Shown: positions 45,998 to 57,008 of the stretch, one piece after another
Layout of the letters: every line of letters starts with the position of its first letter
Position numbering within the stretch: position 1 is the first letter of the stretch
Source of the DNA: Annulohypoxylon bovei var. microspora
Taxonomy: Eukaryota; Ascomycota; Sordariomycetes; Xylariales; Hypoxylaceae
Assembly: GCA_022836615.1 (NCBI GenBank)
Contig: MU405250.1
Span: 217,524-281,523, forward strand
DNA: 64,000 bases
Direction of reading: 5' to 3'
The notes under the pieces: model-generated
What the model was told of the DNA's origin: nothing
Seen by the model: only the letters and a program-made list of their open reading frames with translations
The model's database searches: none
Made by a program: the position numbers and the translations under genes

Positions 45998-48605
45998 GGA
46001 ATTGCGCACTGTACTGTGTAAGATATGGATCGGGGATACGAAAACGGGGGCACGGCGTCAATGGCATTTTTCGAGACTGTACGGGGAGTGAATATACCCC
46101 AAGAAGAACGACCAGTTTCGGTGCAGGTTGGGAAGGTAGCGTTATCACTCTGGTAGGCTACGCAGATGGGGTGTCGTCTTTAGTGATACATACATACCTC
46201 CTATACGCCTCCAAGTCGATGTGTACCTAGCTCCAGGTACTTTATCCGGGTGTACCGTAGTAGCTTAATGTTTCCAGCACAATGGACAGATGCATCCATC
46301 CCACGGATCGTAGCCCTGGAGGCTGCAGTGCTACGTATTAAATGTAACCTATCGCTCGCATATTGCGTGGCTACGGGATTTATTTAAAATTTGCTCAAAA
46401 CACTGCACGACATGGGCTGACATTCACGGCATGCGATTGGGGTGACATCGATGGAGCCTTGGGGGTTCAAGAGAGGCTTATCTCAAGTTACATTTGCTAC
46501 ATATAAATTTTTCGGTAATATTTAATGGTAAGTAATGTCGGTGTAGAAGCCTTCAGCCCGTTACTTTTTTCAGTTTTATTTCTTCGTCTGTTCTACCATC
46601 CTATGATTCTACGCAGACGGTCTGAGATCAGCTCCTTATTCGTCCGCCGCTTACATATTCCTATCTGATATGGACATATGTGAGGCCTCAACATGCAAGT
46701 ATTATGTATTTGGCTCGGTCTACCAAAAAGCAATTGGCAAATCGTACCTGCGCTTGGACTACGTCGACATCGCACGATTTAGGTGTGACATCATCACCGA
46801 ACATGTTTATGTACTTTTCTTAAAGAAGGTACTTTGTTATCACATGCTGAGTGGTTGCAGTCAACCAATTGGAGACCCCTGCACCGAAGGTAGCAGCTGT
46901 AGGTACCTTGTAACGTCCATATAAAAGCTTCCGGTTTTTTTCAACTATCTCCAAATTCCGCAGATGGAGGCCACATAACTCGGACGATCTGGATATACGA
47001 TTCTACAGGACGAAGCAGAACGACGAAGAGTCTAGACCTTCCCGGACGTGGTCTACAGACACTGCCGACGATATTGATTCATACGATTCAGATGCCGGGT
47101 GCTTACAGAGTTGTAATGGGGCTTACAGAGGAGCTTGCAGAGCTTCAAGAAGTTGCGGAAAGCTTCTAGCCTTTCCGTCACGTAGTAGCACTTGCCGGCG
47201 GCCCCAACCTTACTACTACCCCGGTTGTCTTTAGTGTTTCTCCCTCTTGCATCTCTTGCATATATACTTACACACAGATTTCAAGCTAAATAAGCTACAT
47301 GTTGTGTTAGTCAGTCAGACACGTCTTGATCCTTGTCGGGTTGCCAAAGAAGGAGAAGATTTGTGTGGTTTGTGCTGGATTCAAAACACGCTGTTGGCCG
47401 GTTATCTGTGGTCCAACCCCATCCATGAATGTCAGTGCATCATCAATCTCGGACCATCGAAGGCTAGGAAGACCGGGGTCTCCCTTCTTATCCCTCTCTG
47501 TTTGGAAAAGGGAAAAACAAATAAAATACAATAAAAACATCCTTTAGCAGGAAAAAATTTAAAGGCCTGTCCGTGTTTGTCTTGGCGTTTTTTCTCTCAC
47601 CCCAGATTGCAACAAATCAGCCAATGTAAGCCCCCTTATTTTTATCATATTCCGAGCTTGGACGCATAAAAAAGAAAGGGAAAAAAAGCTGAGATACTAG
47701 AAGGTGAGAGACAGGAGCGAGCGAGTTAAGGTGCCAATCAAAGTTACATATCAAGATTTAATATTCTTGATAGATCCACTTAAGTACGATCCGTGAGTCG
47801 TGCTTAGACGGGAGGTGTCGCCTCTTTCGTTTCCTTCCGTCATTTCCATAATATTTTCATTACCGAGCGTACCTACCAGCTGCGCCTTAAGCTTTTGGTG
47901 GATAAGATCCCTTTGATTCTCCGCCATCTCCAACTTCGACTATCCATCTATCCTTCAAAAACAAGACCTTCCGAGCGACTCTCGATCTCTCCCCGCGCAA
48001 TTGTAGTCGCTTTGTGTATCCTGGTGACAATGAATTAAGGGAGTAAGTTTGAACCTTTCTATCAAATTTTGTCTTCAGATATCTTACAAATATTTCAAAT
48101 TTAATTCCCAATAATCTTTTTTTCTTATCTGTTTTTAAAGCTTGGCATAAGACACTTGTTAGACCAATACCCGGCATCTCGTGGTTCCCTTTTTTTGTTG
48201 TCTCAGCCCTCTTTGTATTCATGTCTTACGATATGATAATAAGACTTCTGTCTACCGAGTCTTAGTACAGACTTACCTGTCAGCTCTTTAAACCTCTCAT
48301 GTCACCTTCCACCAAGCGGTCTTGTTCATACCTACTAGGTACCTACCTGTTAAAGTTGCACTTGATTGCTTCAAATGTTAATATTTGGTCTACACATTCT
48401 ATCAACTCCTTCCGTGCATCACGTTGATTGACTTTATACAGCCTCGGAACGAACGACTATCATCATGTTCGGAACCCGCCCTCTCATCAGCGACCTTATG
48501 AGCCAGGTCTACGATTCGGTGGCTTTCTAACATTAACTTCTCTCCCCTTACTCTAAGCTTTAACGAATAAAGCCCTCTCCATTGGATATACAACAGCTAG
48601 CCACC
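45998..48605. other. 2.6 kb without a supportable gene
   Basis: Between SSL2 and TRK1, two plus-strand genes. Open frames near 46.7, 47.3 and 48.0 kb are short, have no recognisable domain and no good splice partners. The last 700 bases are pyrimidine-rich and probably include a long 5' leader of TRK1. Confidence 0.5.
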
Positions 48606-51406
48606 ATGGGCAGCGCTCGCCAATATGTCTTGGATTTTTTCCAGACTCTTCGACCATCTCTCCTGTCTAAAGATCCGCATTTCAATTTTATTACAGCCCA
48701 CTGTACGTTTTACCCGCCTGATTCTATGCTATCTATACCTAACTAACCTTCTCAAGACTTTTGGATTGTCGGATGGACCATTGTAGGATCCATCTTGCTC
48801 TTCGCTTCCGGCAAAGGCCAATTGGCTTACATTGATGCTCTCTTCTTTGCTAGCGGTGCCAACACCCAGGCAGGACTAAATACCGTTGACGTGAATACTC
48901 TTAACACTTTCCAGCAGCTGGTGATCTATTTTCTGGCTATGATGTCTAATCCCATCACCATTCACTCTTCCGTTGTCTTCCTACGTTTATACTGGTTCGA
49001 GAAAAGGTTCCAGCACGTCGTGAAGGAAGCCACAACGCGACGAGTTTCTATTGCTAAGTCGCGCTCTAAGTCGAAACCAACTATCGCGGACGTAGAGAAG
49101 GGTGTTAACGGGCGAAATATCATGGTGATGCACAACACTGCTAAGTCATCTCGTATGACGAATGATGGCATCTTGTTGAATAACTATACGATTGAAGGAG
49201 CTACGAAGCATGAAACACCTACGAACAGCTCTGCCCATCACGACGAATCAGACCTAGAAGAGGCGGATCCTATAGATGAAGACCAGCCTATTCAACAGCT
49301 TGCTCCACCGCAAATAAAATTCTCCGATCAGGTTAGGAGAAGCGATATGCTCGGAGCGGATGACGTCGACATCTTGCTGCCTTCCATGCGCTCTGATGCA
49401 GAACATATTGCGATCCTGGAAAGACAGCGCAAGGCCGACAAGGGCGTGCTTAGAATCCCTGGACCTCGAGAAGCCGATGGGGGAGCGCTACCGGAAGAAG
49501 TGGACGAAGAGGGTGCCGAGGGACCCGACCCTTCGAACCGCAGGCGAAGGGAGTCGAGCGTTGAAGGTCCCCGTCGCCCAACTTCACCCTGGCGACTTGC
49601 AAACCGTGCGGATCGTCAACCGACTATAACTATTGAGGAGCCTGTGCGGCCACGTAGAGAAGAGCACGAATTGCCGGAACGCGTGATTGAGGATGCCGAG
49701 GCGGCTGTCCACGCGATTAGCGCCTTGAAACCTCATAAGCCTAGAAAAGAAGGGGAAAAGTTGCATCACACCGATACCACTACTTCAACATCTCGGATCA
49801 ACCCACTTCATCGAATCAAGACTGCCTTGACGCAGGGCAAAGAAGAGGACCCGCCATATTTGAGTTGGCAACCGACTATAGGTCGAAATTCCGAGTTTCT
49901 TGGACTTTCCGAGGAGCAGAGAGAAGAATTGGGCGGCATTGAATACCGGTCGCTGAAAACGCTTGCTCTCGTGCTTACGATCTATTACTTTGGTTACACC
50001 ATATTCGGCATAATTACCCTGGTGCCATGGATCGTCCATGACAACGATTACTATGGTCATATCATCGACGAGGCTGGACAGAGCAGGGTATGGTGGGGCT
50101 TCTTCACGGCAAACTCTGCGTTGATGGATCTTGGCATGACCCTCACCCCTGACAGCATGAACTCGTTCAATACGGCCATCTTTCCGCTTCTTATCATGTC
50201 GTTTCTTATCATACTCGGAAACACGGGTTTCCCTATCATGCTTCGTTTCATGATTTGGCTGTTTTCTCTAATTGCGCCTCGTGGATCCGGTCTCTGGGAG
50301 GAACTAAGATTTCTGCTAGACCACCCAAGGCGGTGTTTTACGCTTCTCTTCCCATCTAACGCTAACTGGTGGCTCTTCTTTATTCTGGTCGCCCTTAATG
50401 GGGTGGACCTGATATTGTTTATTATCCTTGATGTGAGTCGCGAATGGCGAATATTCCCAGTAGCGTTTCATAACTAACACGTGCTTAGCTCCACGATGGA
50501 GCGGTCGACGGTCTGCCGCTTAATATTCGTTTCCTCGACGGATGGTTTCAAGCTGTGTCCACCCGAACAGCTGGTTTCTCTTGCATAAATCTAGCTCTGA
50601 TTCACCCAGCTGTCCAAACGTCATATCTCATCATGATGTATATCTCCGTCTTTCCCGTCGCTATCTCGATTCGTAGAACGAACGTGTACGAGGAGAAGTC
50701 CCTCGGAGTGTACAGCAACAATCACGATGCCGATGACAGCGAACAGAGTAACATGTCGTACGTGGGGACCCATTTACGCCGTCAACTCTCTTTCGACTTG
50801 TGGTACATATTTGTCGGGTATTTCATCCTCACTATTTCCGAGGGCTCGCGTCTCATGTCAGGCGACTTTTCCATGTTCGCCGTACTCTTCGAAGTCGTGA
50901 GTGCTTATGGCACGGTCGGGCTTAGCTTGGGATACCCTGATGTCAACGCTTCGTTGTGCTCCCAATTTAGCGTCGTTGGCAAACTCGTCATTATTGCCAT
51001 GCAGATCCGTGGCCGCCACCGTGGCCTGCCGTACGGCCTCGACAGAGCTGTCCTCCTACCCAGCGAGCACCTTAACCGCAAGGAGGCCGAAGATGCCGAG
51101 TTAAGATTACAGCGTCGTCATTCCGCCATGTCCATTGGACATCAGTCTCACAGACCCTCGAGCACGGGTAGGGGCCGTAGTCGTAGCGTGGATAGGAGAC
51201 ATGTTTTCTCGAGCCTCTTGCACCCCGGTCCAGCGTATCCGCCGCATTTGTCGATGGCAAAGACAGAGAGTTCTATGGGATTCGGTAGGATGGAGACCTT
51301 GAAGAGATATACCTCGGACCCTGGGGCAGAAGAAAATGGAGACACACATGAACCGATTCTTAGACAGAGGAAGAGAGCCGATACCCAGCCGGCCGTAGAC
51401 CACTAG
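48606..51406 (+). CDS. TRK1: Trk-family potassium transporter
   Basis: A plasma-membrane K+ uptake protein of the fungal Trk (SKT) family. Exons are 48606-48702, 48757-50432 and 50489-51406 (introns 54 and 56 nt), 896 aa. Four pore loops of the membrane-pore-membrane repeats are visible: ANTQAGLNTVDVN; NSALMDLGMTLTPDSMNSF; STRTAGFSCINLA; SAYGTVGLSLGYPD. Each has the filter glycine. The RGRHRGLPYGLDRAVLLP segment after the fourth repeat is a strong fungal Trk marker. A hydrophilic loop of roughly 330 residues, rich in acidic and basic stretches, separates repeats one and two, as in yeast Trk1. The C-terminal tail is Ser/Arg-rich. Exon 1 encodes a short cytosolic leader ending in ITAH before the first helix. 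Confidence 0.96.
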
Positions 51407-52324
51407 TGGAGGAAAGGCTCGGCTGGATGGGTAAAATCGCCACAGTCAAAGGAAGCCAATATTAATCAAACCGGACGGTCGGCATCGGAACCGACACCGA
51501 GAAGCTCTCGCGATACTGGAAACTTCTGGTCGCAGCCTGGACTCCGTGATCCCCGGTGGCAGCGACGTAGAGGATCAAGAGTACAGTGGTATCTCGGAAG
51601 CACAGGATGAGTAACATATTTACGGTATTTTCTCTCATGATGATGTAAATGGGGGATGGGAAGCAAATTAGACTAGAATTGCATACAACGTACAGACAAC
51701 ATTAGAGATGGAAGCTCGGGCTTGGGATAGAGTGGGGATACGAATGTGTTTTTTTTTTTTCCTTTTAAATATCACGTTCAGGTTATATGGACTCTGGGAT
51801 GGATTCAAGGGAGCAGGATAACCCATACGAGAGACAGTATATCCCGTCTCGTTTTCTATTAGTTTCGGATATCCTGCGACAGACAATGGATTGCTCTTCG
51901 TATATATTATTATTTTACCTTACTTTAGCACTCAACTAGTTTGAGTAATCAAAGCTCTATCATACATTCTGTCCTGCCGGGTAGAGATTTGTAAAAGTAG
52001 GAAACTAATCCATATCTTTTAACCGTATCAAGAAGCCTAGTGAGTGGCGGTTGCCTATATTAAATATGCAGGGAAAGACACATGTTTAATAGCGATTTTG
52101 AAGTGATTTCTACCCTTTTTGGGTTGTCAATATTTTTGGCATTTGGTAGATAGTATTCATATGGTACACGTCTACAGAACGGCATGTGTCACTACATGCA
52201 ACACACCCGTCTCGCTGCCAAGACCAAGAGAGAAGGGTTCTTTCTGCCTCTTCACCCTTACCCCATTCTCAGCTCTTCTCGTATTCTTCTCATCCTCCTA
52301 TCATCATCACCACCACTACCCATC
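51407..52324. other. Convergent 3' flank of TRK1 and bL19m genes
   Basis: No gene seen. Contains a poly-T run near 51750-51761 and a pyrimidine-rich stretch (CATCAT/CACCAC) near 52290-52320 at the end of the bL19m gene. Confidence 0.5.
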
Positions 52325-53160
52325 CTACCGCCTGGCCCCCTTTCCCTTGCCCTTGCCTCCTCCCCCGTAGCTCTTGGAGGAGTAGACGTTGCGGGCGCGC
52401 CTCCAGGCCTCGACGAGGTGGTCGACGTTGCCCATGTCGTGCTTGGGCTGGCGCATGTAGGTGAGGCGGGCGCGGCGGGCGCGCTTGGGGCGGCGCCAGA
52501 CGATCTCGAGGCCGAGGACGTTGGGGGAGTAGACCTTGTACCACATCTCGACGGCGACGCGGGAGACGTGGTTGCGCAGCAGTATGGCGGTGTCGACGCC
52601 GCCGCGCCGGATCGACAGGCACACGCCCGCGAACGGCTCGCCCCGCCGCGTCGTCACCCGCAGCACGTCCCCCTGCTTCGCGCAGTCCGGGTTCGCCTTC
52701 GAGAACAGCGCCGTCCGCGCCCCCGTCCGGTCCAGGCGCCGGATCTGCTGCGCGTGGAAGGCGGAGAGCGCGGACGGGTTGGATTTGCGTGCGGAGGGCA
52801 CGCGCGGGTACACCGCGAAGGCCGTGCGGATGGGCTTCTGCGGGGTCGTGGGCGAGCGGATGGCGTCTAGATGGGTAGGTCGGGGTTTTGTTAGCACAGC
52901 TGGCCTTGGGGGGTAGGGGGTGGTGGGGTCGGCGTACGGAATGTGATCTTCTGCACCGGGATCGTGGCTGGGGATGGTACGGAGGCGGAAGAACGGCGAG
53001 GAGGAGGAGGAGGAGCTGAAGCCGTTTTGGGTTGCGTGGGAGTGGTTTCGGTTGCCATTGACCGGAACGGCGCCGGGGTTCGCGGCTGCCGTTGCTGCCG
53101 GGCGCGCCGGAGCACGGCTTTCCAGCTGCTCAGGGGCCGCCGCGTCGATTGGACGATCAT
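52325..53160 (-). CDS. IMG1: Mitochondrial ribosomal protein bL19m (Img1 type)
   Basis: A large-subunit mitoribosomal protein homologous to bacterial L19. Exons are 53160-52938 and 52866-52325 (71-nt intron, GTACGC donor, GTGCTAAC branch, TAG acceptor), 254 aa. The N-terminus is Arg/Ser/Gln/Pro-rich without acidic residues for about 30 positions, as expected of a mitochondrial presequence, and is followed by a Pro-rich linker. The L19 core is KQGDVLRVTTRRGEPFAGVCLSIRRGGVDTAILLRN, then VEMWYKVYSPNVLGLEIV. The C-terminus is Gly/Lys-rich. Reading straight through the intron would end the protein after exon 1 with a short extension, so splicing is required. The third codon positions are almost all G or C. 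Confidence 0.92.
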
Positions 53161-53667
53161 GGTGTGTGTATTTTGCGGTTACTATCTCGTCGGGGTGAGA
53201 GTGCCTTACGGGGACGGACGAAATCTTGAAGCAATTGAAGTGTGGATCCGGAAAGATGCTATCGATAAGCGAGCGGGTGGAGGAATTTTGTTGCGGGAGT
53301 CGGGTCTTGGCATTCGTGGGGTCCAATCATAGTCTAAATTTTTGGAGGTTTGGAGATTTTCAGTCGATTCAATTCGAGCTTCAAATACATATTTAACGAC
53401 TTTGACGATATTGGCGGCTTAATTTACGGGAAGGACAATTGAAGCTGCATGGGATCTCATTGATGGTATAAATCGGAGACATGACGAGTAAAACGGCGCT
53501 CAGCGCATTTTGCGCGAGCAATGGCGTTTTGGAGTTCGCCGCGAGGAGGATAGCGGTACCGACACAGAGGACATTCTCGTCTACCGCTCAACGAAACAGT
53601 ACATCTCCCTATATATGACATGGCATGCCGGTCCTAATCCGCGAGCTAACCATGTCTTAAAGAAAAC
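53161..53667. promoter_or_regulatory. Divergent promoter, bL19m / unknown gene
   Basis: The 507 bases between the two start codons. No other gene is visible. Overlapping open frames on the plus strand are extensions antisense to bL19m exon 1. Confidence 0.45.
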
Positions 53668-54759
53668 ATGGTATACTTCCAAAAAAGCTCCTCCAAAGAA
53701 CTCGACGACCTCCTCCACGAAATCCGGCACAAGATCATCCTACCGGCGTACCTGCCCTTCGACCAGCGCAAGAAGATATACGTGAAGAAGTACGTGAAGA
53801 AGCTGCAGTCGGACCCGATAACCATCGAGATTGACGGCGAGGTCTTCAAGTTCCGGCACCAGAACCCGTTCACCGACGTCCCCGAGACGAAGCGCAGCCT
53901 GTTCCGCGCCCTCCAGCTGTTCTCCACGCGCGAGGACTTCGCCAACCTGCGGCCCCTGATCGAGGGCCTCGTGTACACGAACCGCAAGCTATACAGTGAT
54001 GCGCTCAGCAGGATCGTGCGCATGATCGGCGCCAAGGGCCACGTCTACGATGTCATCGAGCTCGCGCGCGGCGTCAAGCGCACCCGCTTCAAGCTCGACT
54101 CCAGCGAGAAGGTCAACGAGGTCCTGCACCACGTCCAGCTGAAGGCCGTCGAGAGCGACTGGGACCCGGCCGCGACGGAAAAGGCCCTGCGCTGGGCCGA
54201 GATCGTGCTCGAGCTAATCCAGGAGGAGGATCACCAGCACGTGCTCCCCGAAGGCGAGTTCCCGCCCCCCGGCCAACTGCCGCTATGGCGGGACCCGATG
54301 GTGCTCTTAGCACCGCTGCACCTAGCCGCGACACTAGTGCAAAAACAGGGCGCCGAGGCCGACCCCGCCCTCGTCGACAAGGTGATGTCGTACGCGAATA
54401 CCATCGTGCTGCTGTGGGAGGAGGGCAAGAGGCTGAGGCAGACGCAGCCCGAGGTGCTGTTCGAGCTCGAACGGGAGCTGTATTACCTCACCGAGCCCAA
54501 CAAGTTCACGAAGCTGGTCGCGCCGCTGCTGTACGGCCTCGAGGCCGCTATCAAGGTGGTCCAGGACCGGGACCCCGCGCTCGCAGCGCAGCTCCAGACA
54601 CGCCACGATACCCTGGAGGCGGAGGTCGCGCCGACGAGGGCGGTGTCGCAGGGGAAGATAGGCGATGCGGTGTGGCGCTGGGTGTTCGAGGGCGAGAAGA
54701 TGATCGCGAGGGAGAGTGTGCCGGGGGATGGTGAGGCGTTGGGAGAAGAAAGCAAATAA
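53668..54759 (+). CDS. Conserved-looking protein of unknown function, 363 aa
   Basis: I do not recognise a named family. The product is predicted to be soluble and largely alpha-helical, with a basic N-terminus (K/R-rich over the first 50 residues, including QRKKIYVKKYVKKLQ), then DPITIEIDGEVFKFRHQN, helical stretches such as DVIELARGVKRTRFKLDSSEKVNEVLHHVQ, and a Leu/Glu-rich C-terminal half. The segment order recalls hypothetical proteins in other ascomycetes, but I cannot give a function. No transmembrane segment, no zinc motif. A single exon with very strong G/C bias at third positions, like its neighbours bL19m and cysteine synthase, supports a real gene. The basic start and divergent bL19m gene make a mitochondrial role worth testing. 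The start at the first ATG of the frame is plausible. Confidence 0.7.
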   Translation: MVYFQKSSSKELDDLLHEIRHKIILPAYLPFDQRKKIYVKKYVKKLQSDPITIEIDGEVFKFRHQNPFTDVPETKRSLFRALQLFSTREDFANLRPLIEGLVYTNRKLYSDALSRIVRMIGAKGHVYDVIELARGVKRTRFKLDSSEKVNEVLHHVQLKAVESDWDPAATEKALRWAEIVLELIQEEDHQHVLPEGEFPPPGQLPLWRDPMVLLAPLHLAATLVQKQGAEADPALVDKVMSYANTIVLLWEEGKRLRQTQPEVLFELERELYYLTEPNKFTKLVAPLLYGLEAAIKVVQDRDPALAAQLQTRHDTLEAEVAPTRAVSQGKIGDAVWRWVFEGEKMIARESVPGDGEALGEESK

Positions 54760-55089
54760 ACAGGAAAACCCGGGACGGAAAAGTATGAAGCTAGTCTAGG
54801 TAGACCGGGGCTTGTATAAATATCGGTCCAGGTCAAGATCGGATTACATGTAACAATACCATCGCCGCAGTTGTGCTTGTACATATTTACAGAACGGCAC
54901 GCCTGATCTATCTTATCAAGCAACCCCTATTTACCTAGGTAATTTTCTTGCTCGCTTATATGCATGTATGCGCATGTGCACCTCTTCAAACGCCTTCGCC
55001 CAGCTAAACCAACTCTTGCCGGTTTTTATCTCTTCAATCTCGCCCCTTTTTTTTCTTTACTTTTCTTTTTTCTTTAAGCCCCCTTATTC
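54760..55089. other. Short convergent intergenic region
   Basis: 3' flanks of the unknown gene and the cysteine synthase gene. It includes a poly-T/pyrimidine tract at about 55046-55080. Nothing else seen. Confidence 0.5.
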
Positions 55090-56393
55090 CTAAGGCAGCA
55101 CGATATACCTCTCCAACCCCTTCGGCACCGCGCCCAGCAACCCCTTGCTCTCCAGCCACTTCCTCGAGAACAGGCGCTCGGCGTACCTATACGCGCCGTC
55201 GCACAGCATGGTCACGACCGTGTGTCCGGGCCCGAGCAGCTCCGCGACCTCCTTCGCGGCGACGACGTTGAGCGCCGAGCTGGCGCCGAGGTACAGGCCC
55301 TCCTCGTCGAGGCACCGGTACACCATGCCTATGCTCTTCTCGTCGGCGATGTGCAGGCTGCCGTCCAGCAGGCCGAGGTCCGGCGCCAGGTTGTCGGTGA
55401 TGCGGCCCTGGCCGATGCCCTCCGTGATGCTGGACCCGGTGCGGTCGACGAGCGTGCCCCCGGACTGGATGTACGAGTGCAGCACCGACCCGGGTGGGTC
55501 CGCGAGGTACGCCTTGACGCGGCCGGAGGAGGCCTCCTTGAGGTAGCGCGTGACGCCGGCCAGCGTGCCGGCGGTGCCCGTCGCGCACGTGAACGCGTCG
55601 ACCTTGCCGCCCGTCTGGGCCCAGATCTCGGGGCCCGTGGTCTCGATGTGCGCCCTCCGGTTCGCGGTGTTGTCGAACTGGTTCGTCCACACGGCGTTGC
55701 CCTCGCCGAGCCGCTCGGCGTGCCGCTTGGCCTGGTGGTTGTAGTTTTCGGGGTTGTCGAAGGCGACGGCGGGCACGGGGTAGACCTCCGCTCCTAGCAG
55801 CCGCAGCAGGTCGATCTTGCCCTGCGACTGCGTGTTCGGCATGTATATCACGAGCTGGTAGCCGCGCGAGCGGCACACGTGCGCCAGCCCGATCCCCGTG
55901 TTGCCCGCCGTGCCCTCGACCACCGTGCCGCCCGGCTTGAGGAGCCCGCGTTCTTCCGCGTCGAGGACGACGTATAAAGCCGCGCGGTCCTTGACCGACC
56001 CGCCCGGGTTCATGAATTCGGCCTTGCCGAGCACTTCGCAGCCCGTCTGCGAGGAGAGCGTGTTCATCCGGATGAGGGGGGTGTTGCCGATTGCTAGAGT
56101 TGAGCTTACGTTAGCCGGGATTGTGCTTTCTGCCTAGCAGGTAATAGTAATGGTGATTGCAGATCGGATGGGAGCTCGCATAGGTAGGCTAGCTACGCAA
56201 TTGAGATGGGATGTGTCATATAGAAGGTGAGAGAAGAACAGGACCTCATACCTCCAGTCAAACCCTTCGCAACGCCCTGCGCTTTCGACACGGCCAGCGT
56301 ATACGGGCTCGGGGGCTTCGCGACCACGGGAGCAGCAGCAGCCGCAGCTCTGCGCGCCGTCGTCGATATTCGTCGCACGCTGTGTCGGAACAT
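55090..56393 (-). CDS. Cysteine synthase, mitochondrial, PLP-dependent
   Basis: A fold-type II PLP enzyme that forms L-cysteine from O-acetylserine and sulfide; closest in pattern to fungal mitochondrial cysteine synthases such as yeast Mcy1 and S. pombe Cys12. Exons are 56393-56252 and 56093-55090 (158-nt intron, phase 1), 381 aa. The N-terminus (MFRHSVRRISTTARRAAAAAA) is a clear mitochondrial presequence. The catalytic core has AIGNTPLIRM, NPGGSVKDRAA with the PLP-binding lysine, the phosphate-cup loop TAGNTGIG, and the TCATGTAGTLAG segment. The 20-residue C-terminal part is conserved-looking. The long intron contains no obvious extra exon. Strong G/C third-position bias produces a spurious open frame on each strand. 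Confidence 0.93.
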
Positions 56394-57008
56394 GGTGTCT
56401 GTCGGCGCTTATACCGCCAATTCCTCTTGCTCTCAGGAACACCACTAAGGAACACCAGAAGAGAGGTATCCGGTGGGTGTGGTGTAAGGGTAGGATGTAA
56501 CGGTGGAAAGGAAATGGTTCGAGAATGCTGCCGTCTTAGAAATTATTTTGGCGGGGCAGTTTGTTACCGGCTCGGTTCCAGCTAGCCGGTACGCAACCTT
56601 AAGCACGTCATCCCGGCTTCCGCACTCGGCCGCTTCTTAGGCCATGTACTATGGTACACGACATTGAACCCCTATTACCAGCCCCTTAAAAGAGGGGTTT
56701 AGATCGCAGAAGCACTGGCTCAAAAGAATAGAGAAACAAGGTGGAAATAGTATGATCATAATGGATATCATTTTTCTTGTTCACATCATCACTCATGAAT
56801 GTTAGGTAAGTAAGGTATACCAAATCTCGACCATCAACCACCATCGGCCGTAATCATATACATATATAAATCTGCGTAGATAGGTATCATCAAACTCCTC
56901 ACCCGCATATCGCATGTCCCCATCCGCATCCATGCATACATACATATAAATAAATGCCAGAAATATACTCATAAATCCCATCCTAATAATGCTCAATCCC
57001 CGTCGTCG
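56394..57008. other. Intergenic region, no supported gene
   Basis: Upstream of the cysteine synthase gene and 3' flank of the RING-SH3 gene. The half nearer 57 kb is AT-rich with TATATA/CATACA repeats. Confidence 0.5.

Noticed and set aside
47307..47540. 77-codon minus-strand open frame with a fairly protein-like composition
   Set aside because: No start exon or domain could be found and the flanks are AT-rich; insufficient evidence.
52184..52870. 228-codon plus-strand open frame
   Set aside because: Antisense shadow of bL19m exon 2, rich in V, G, A and R as expected from reverse reading of G/C-biased codons.
55187..55876. 229-codon minus-strand open frame rich in Arg and Ala
   Set aside because: Out-of-frame reading of the cysteine synthase gene.
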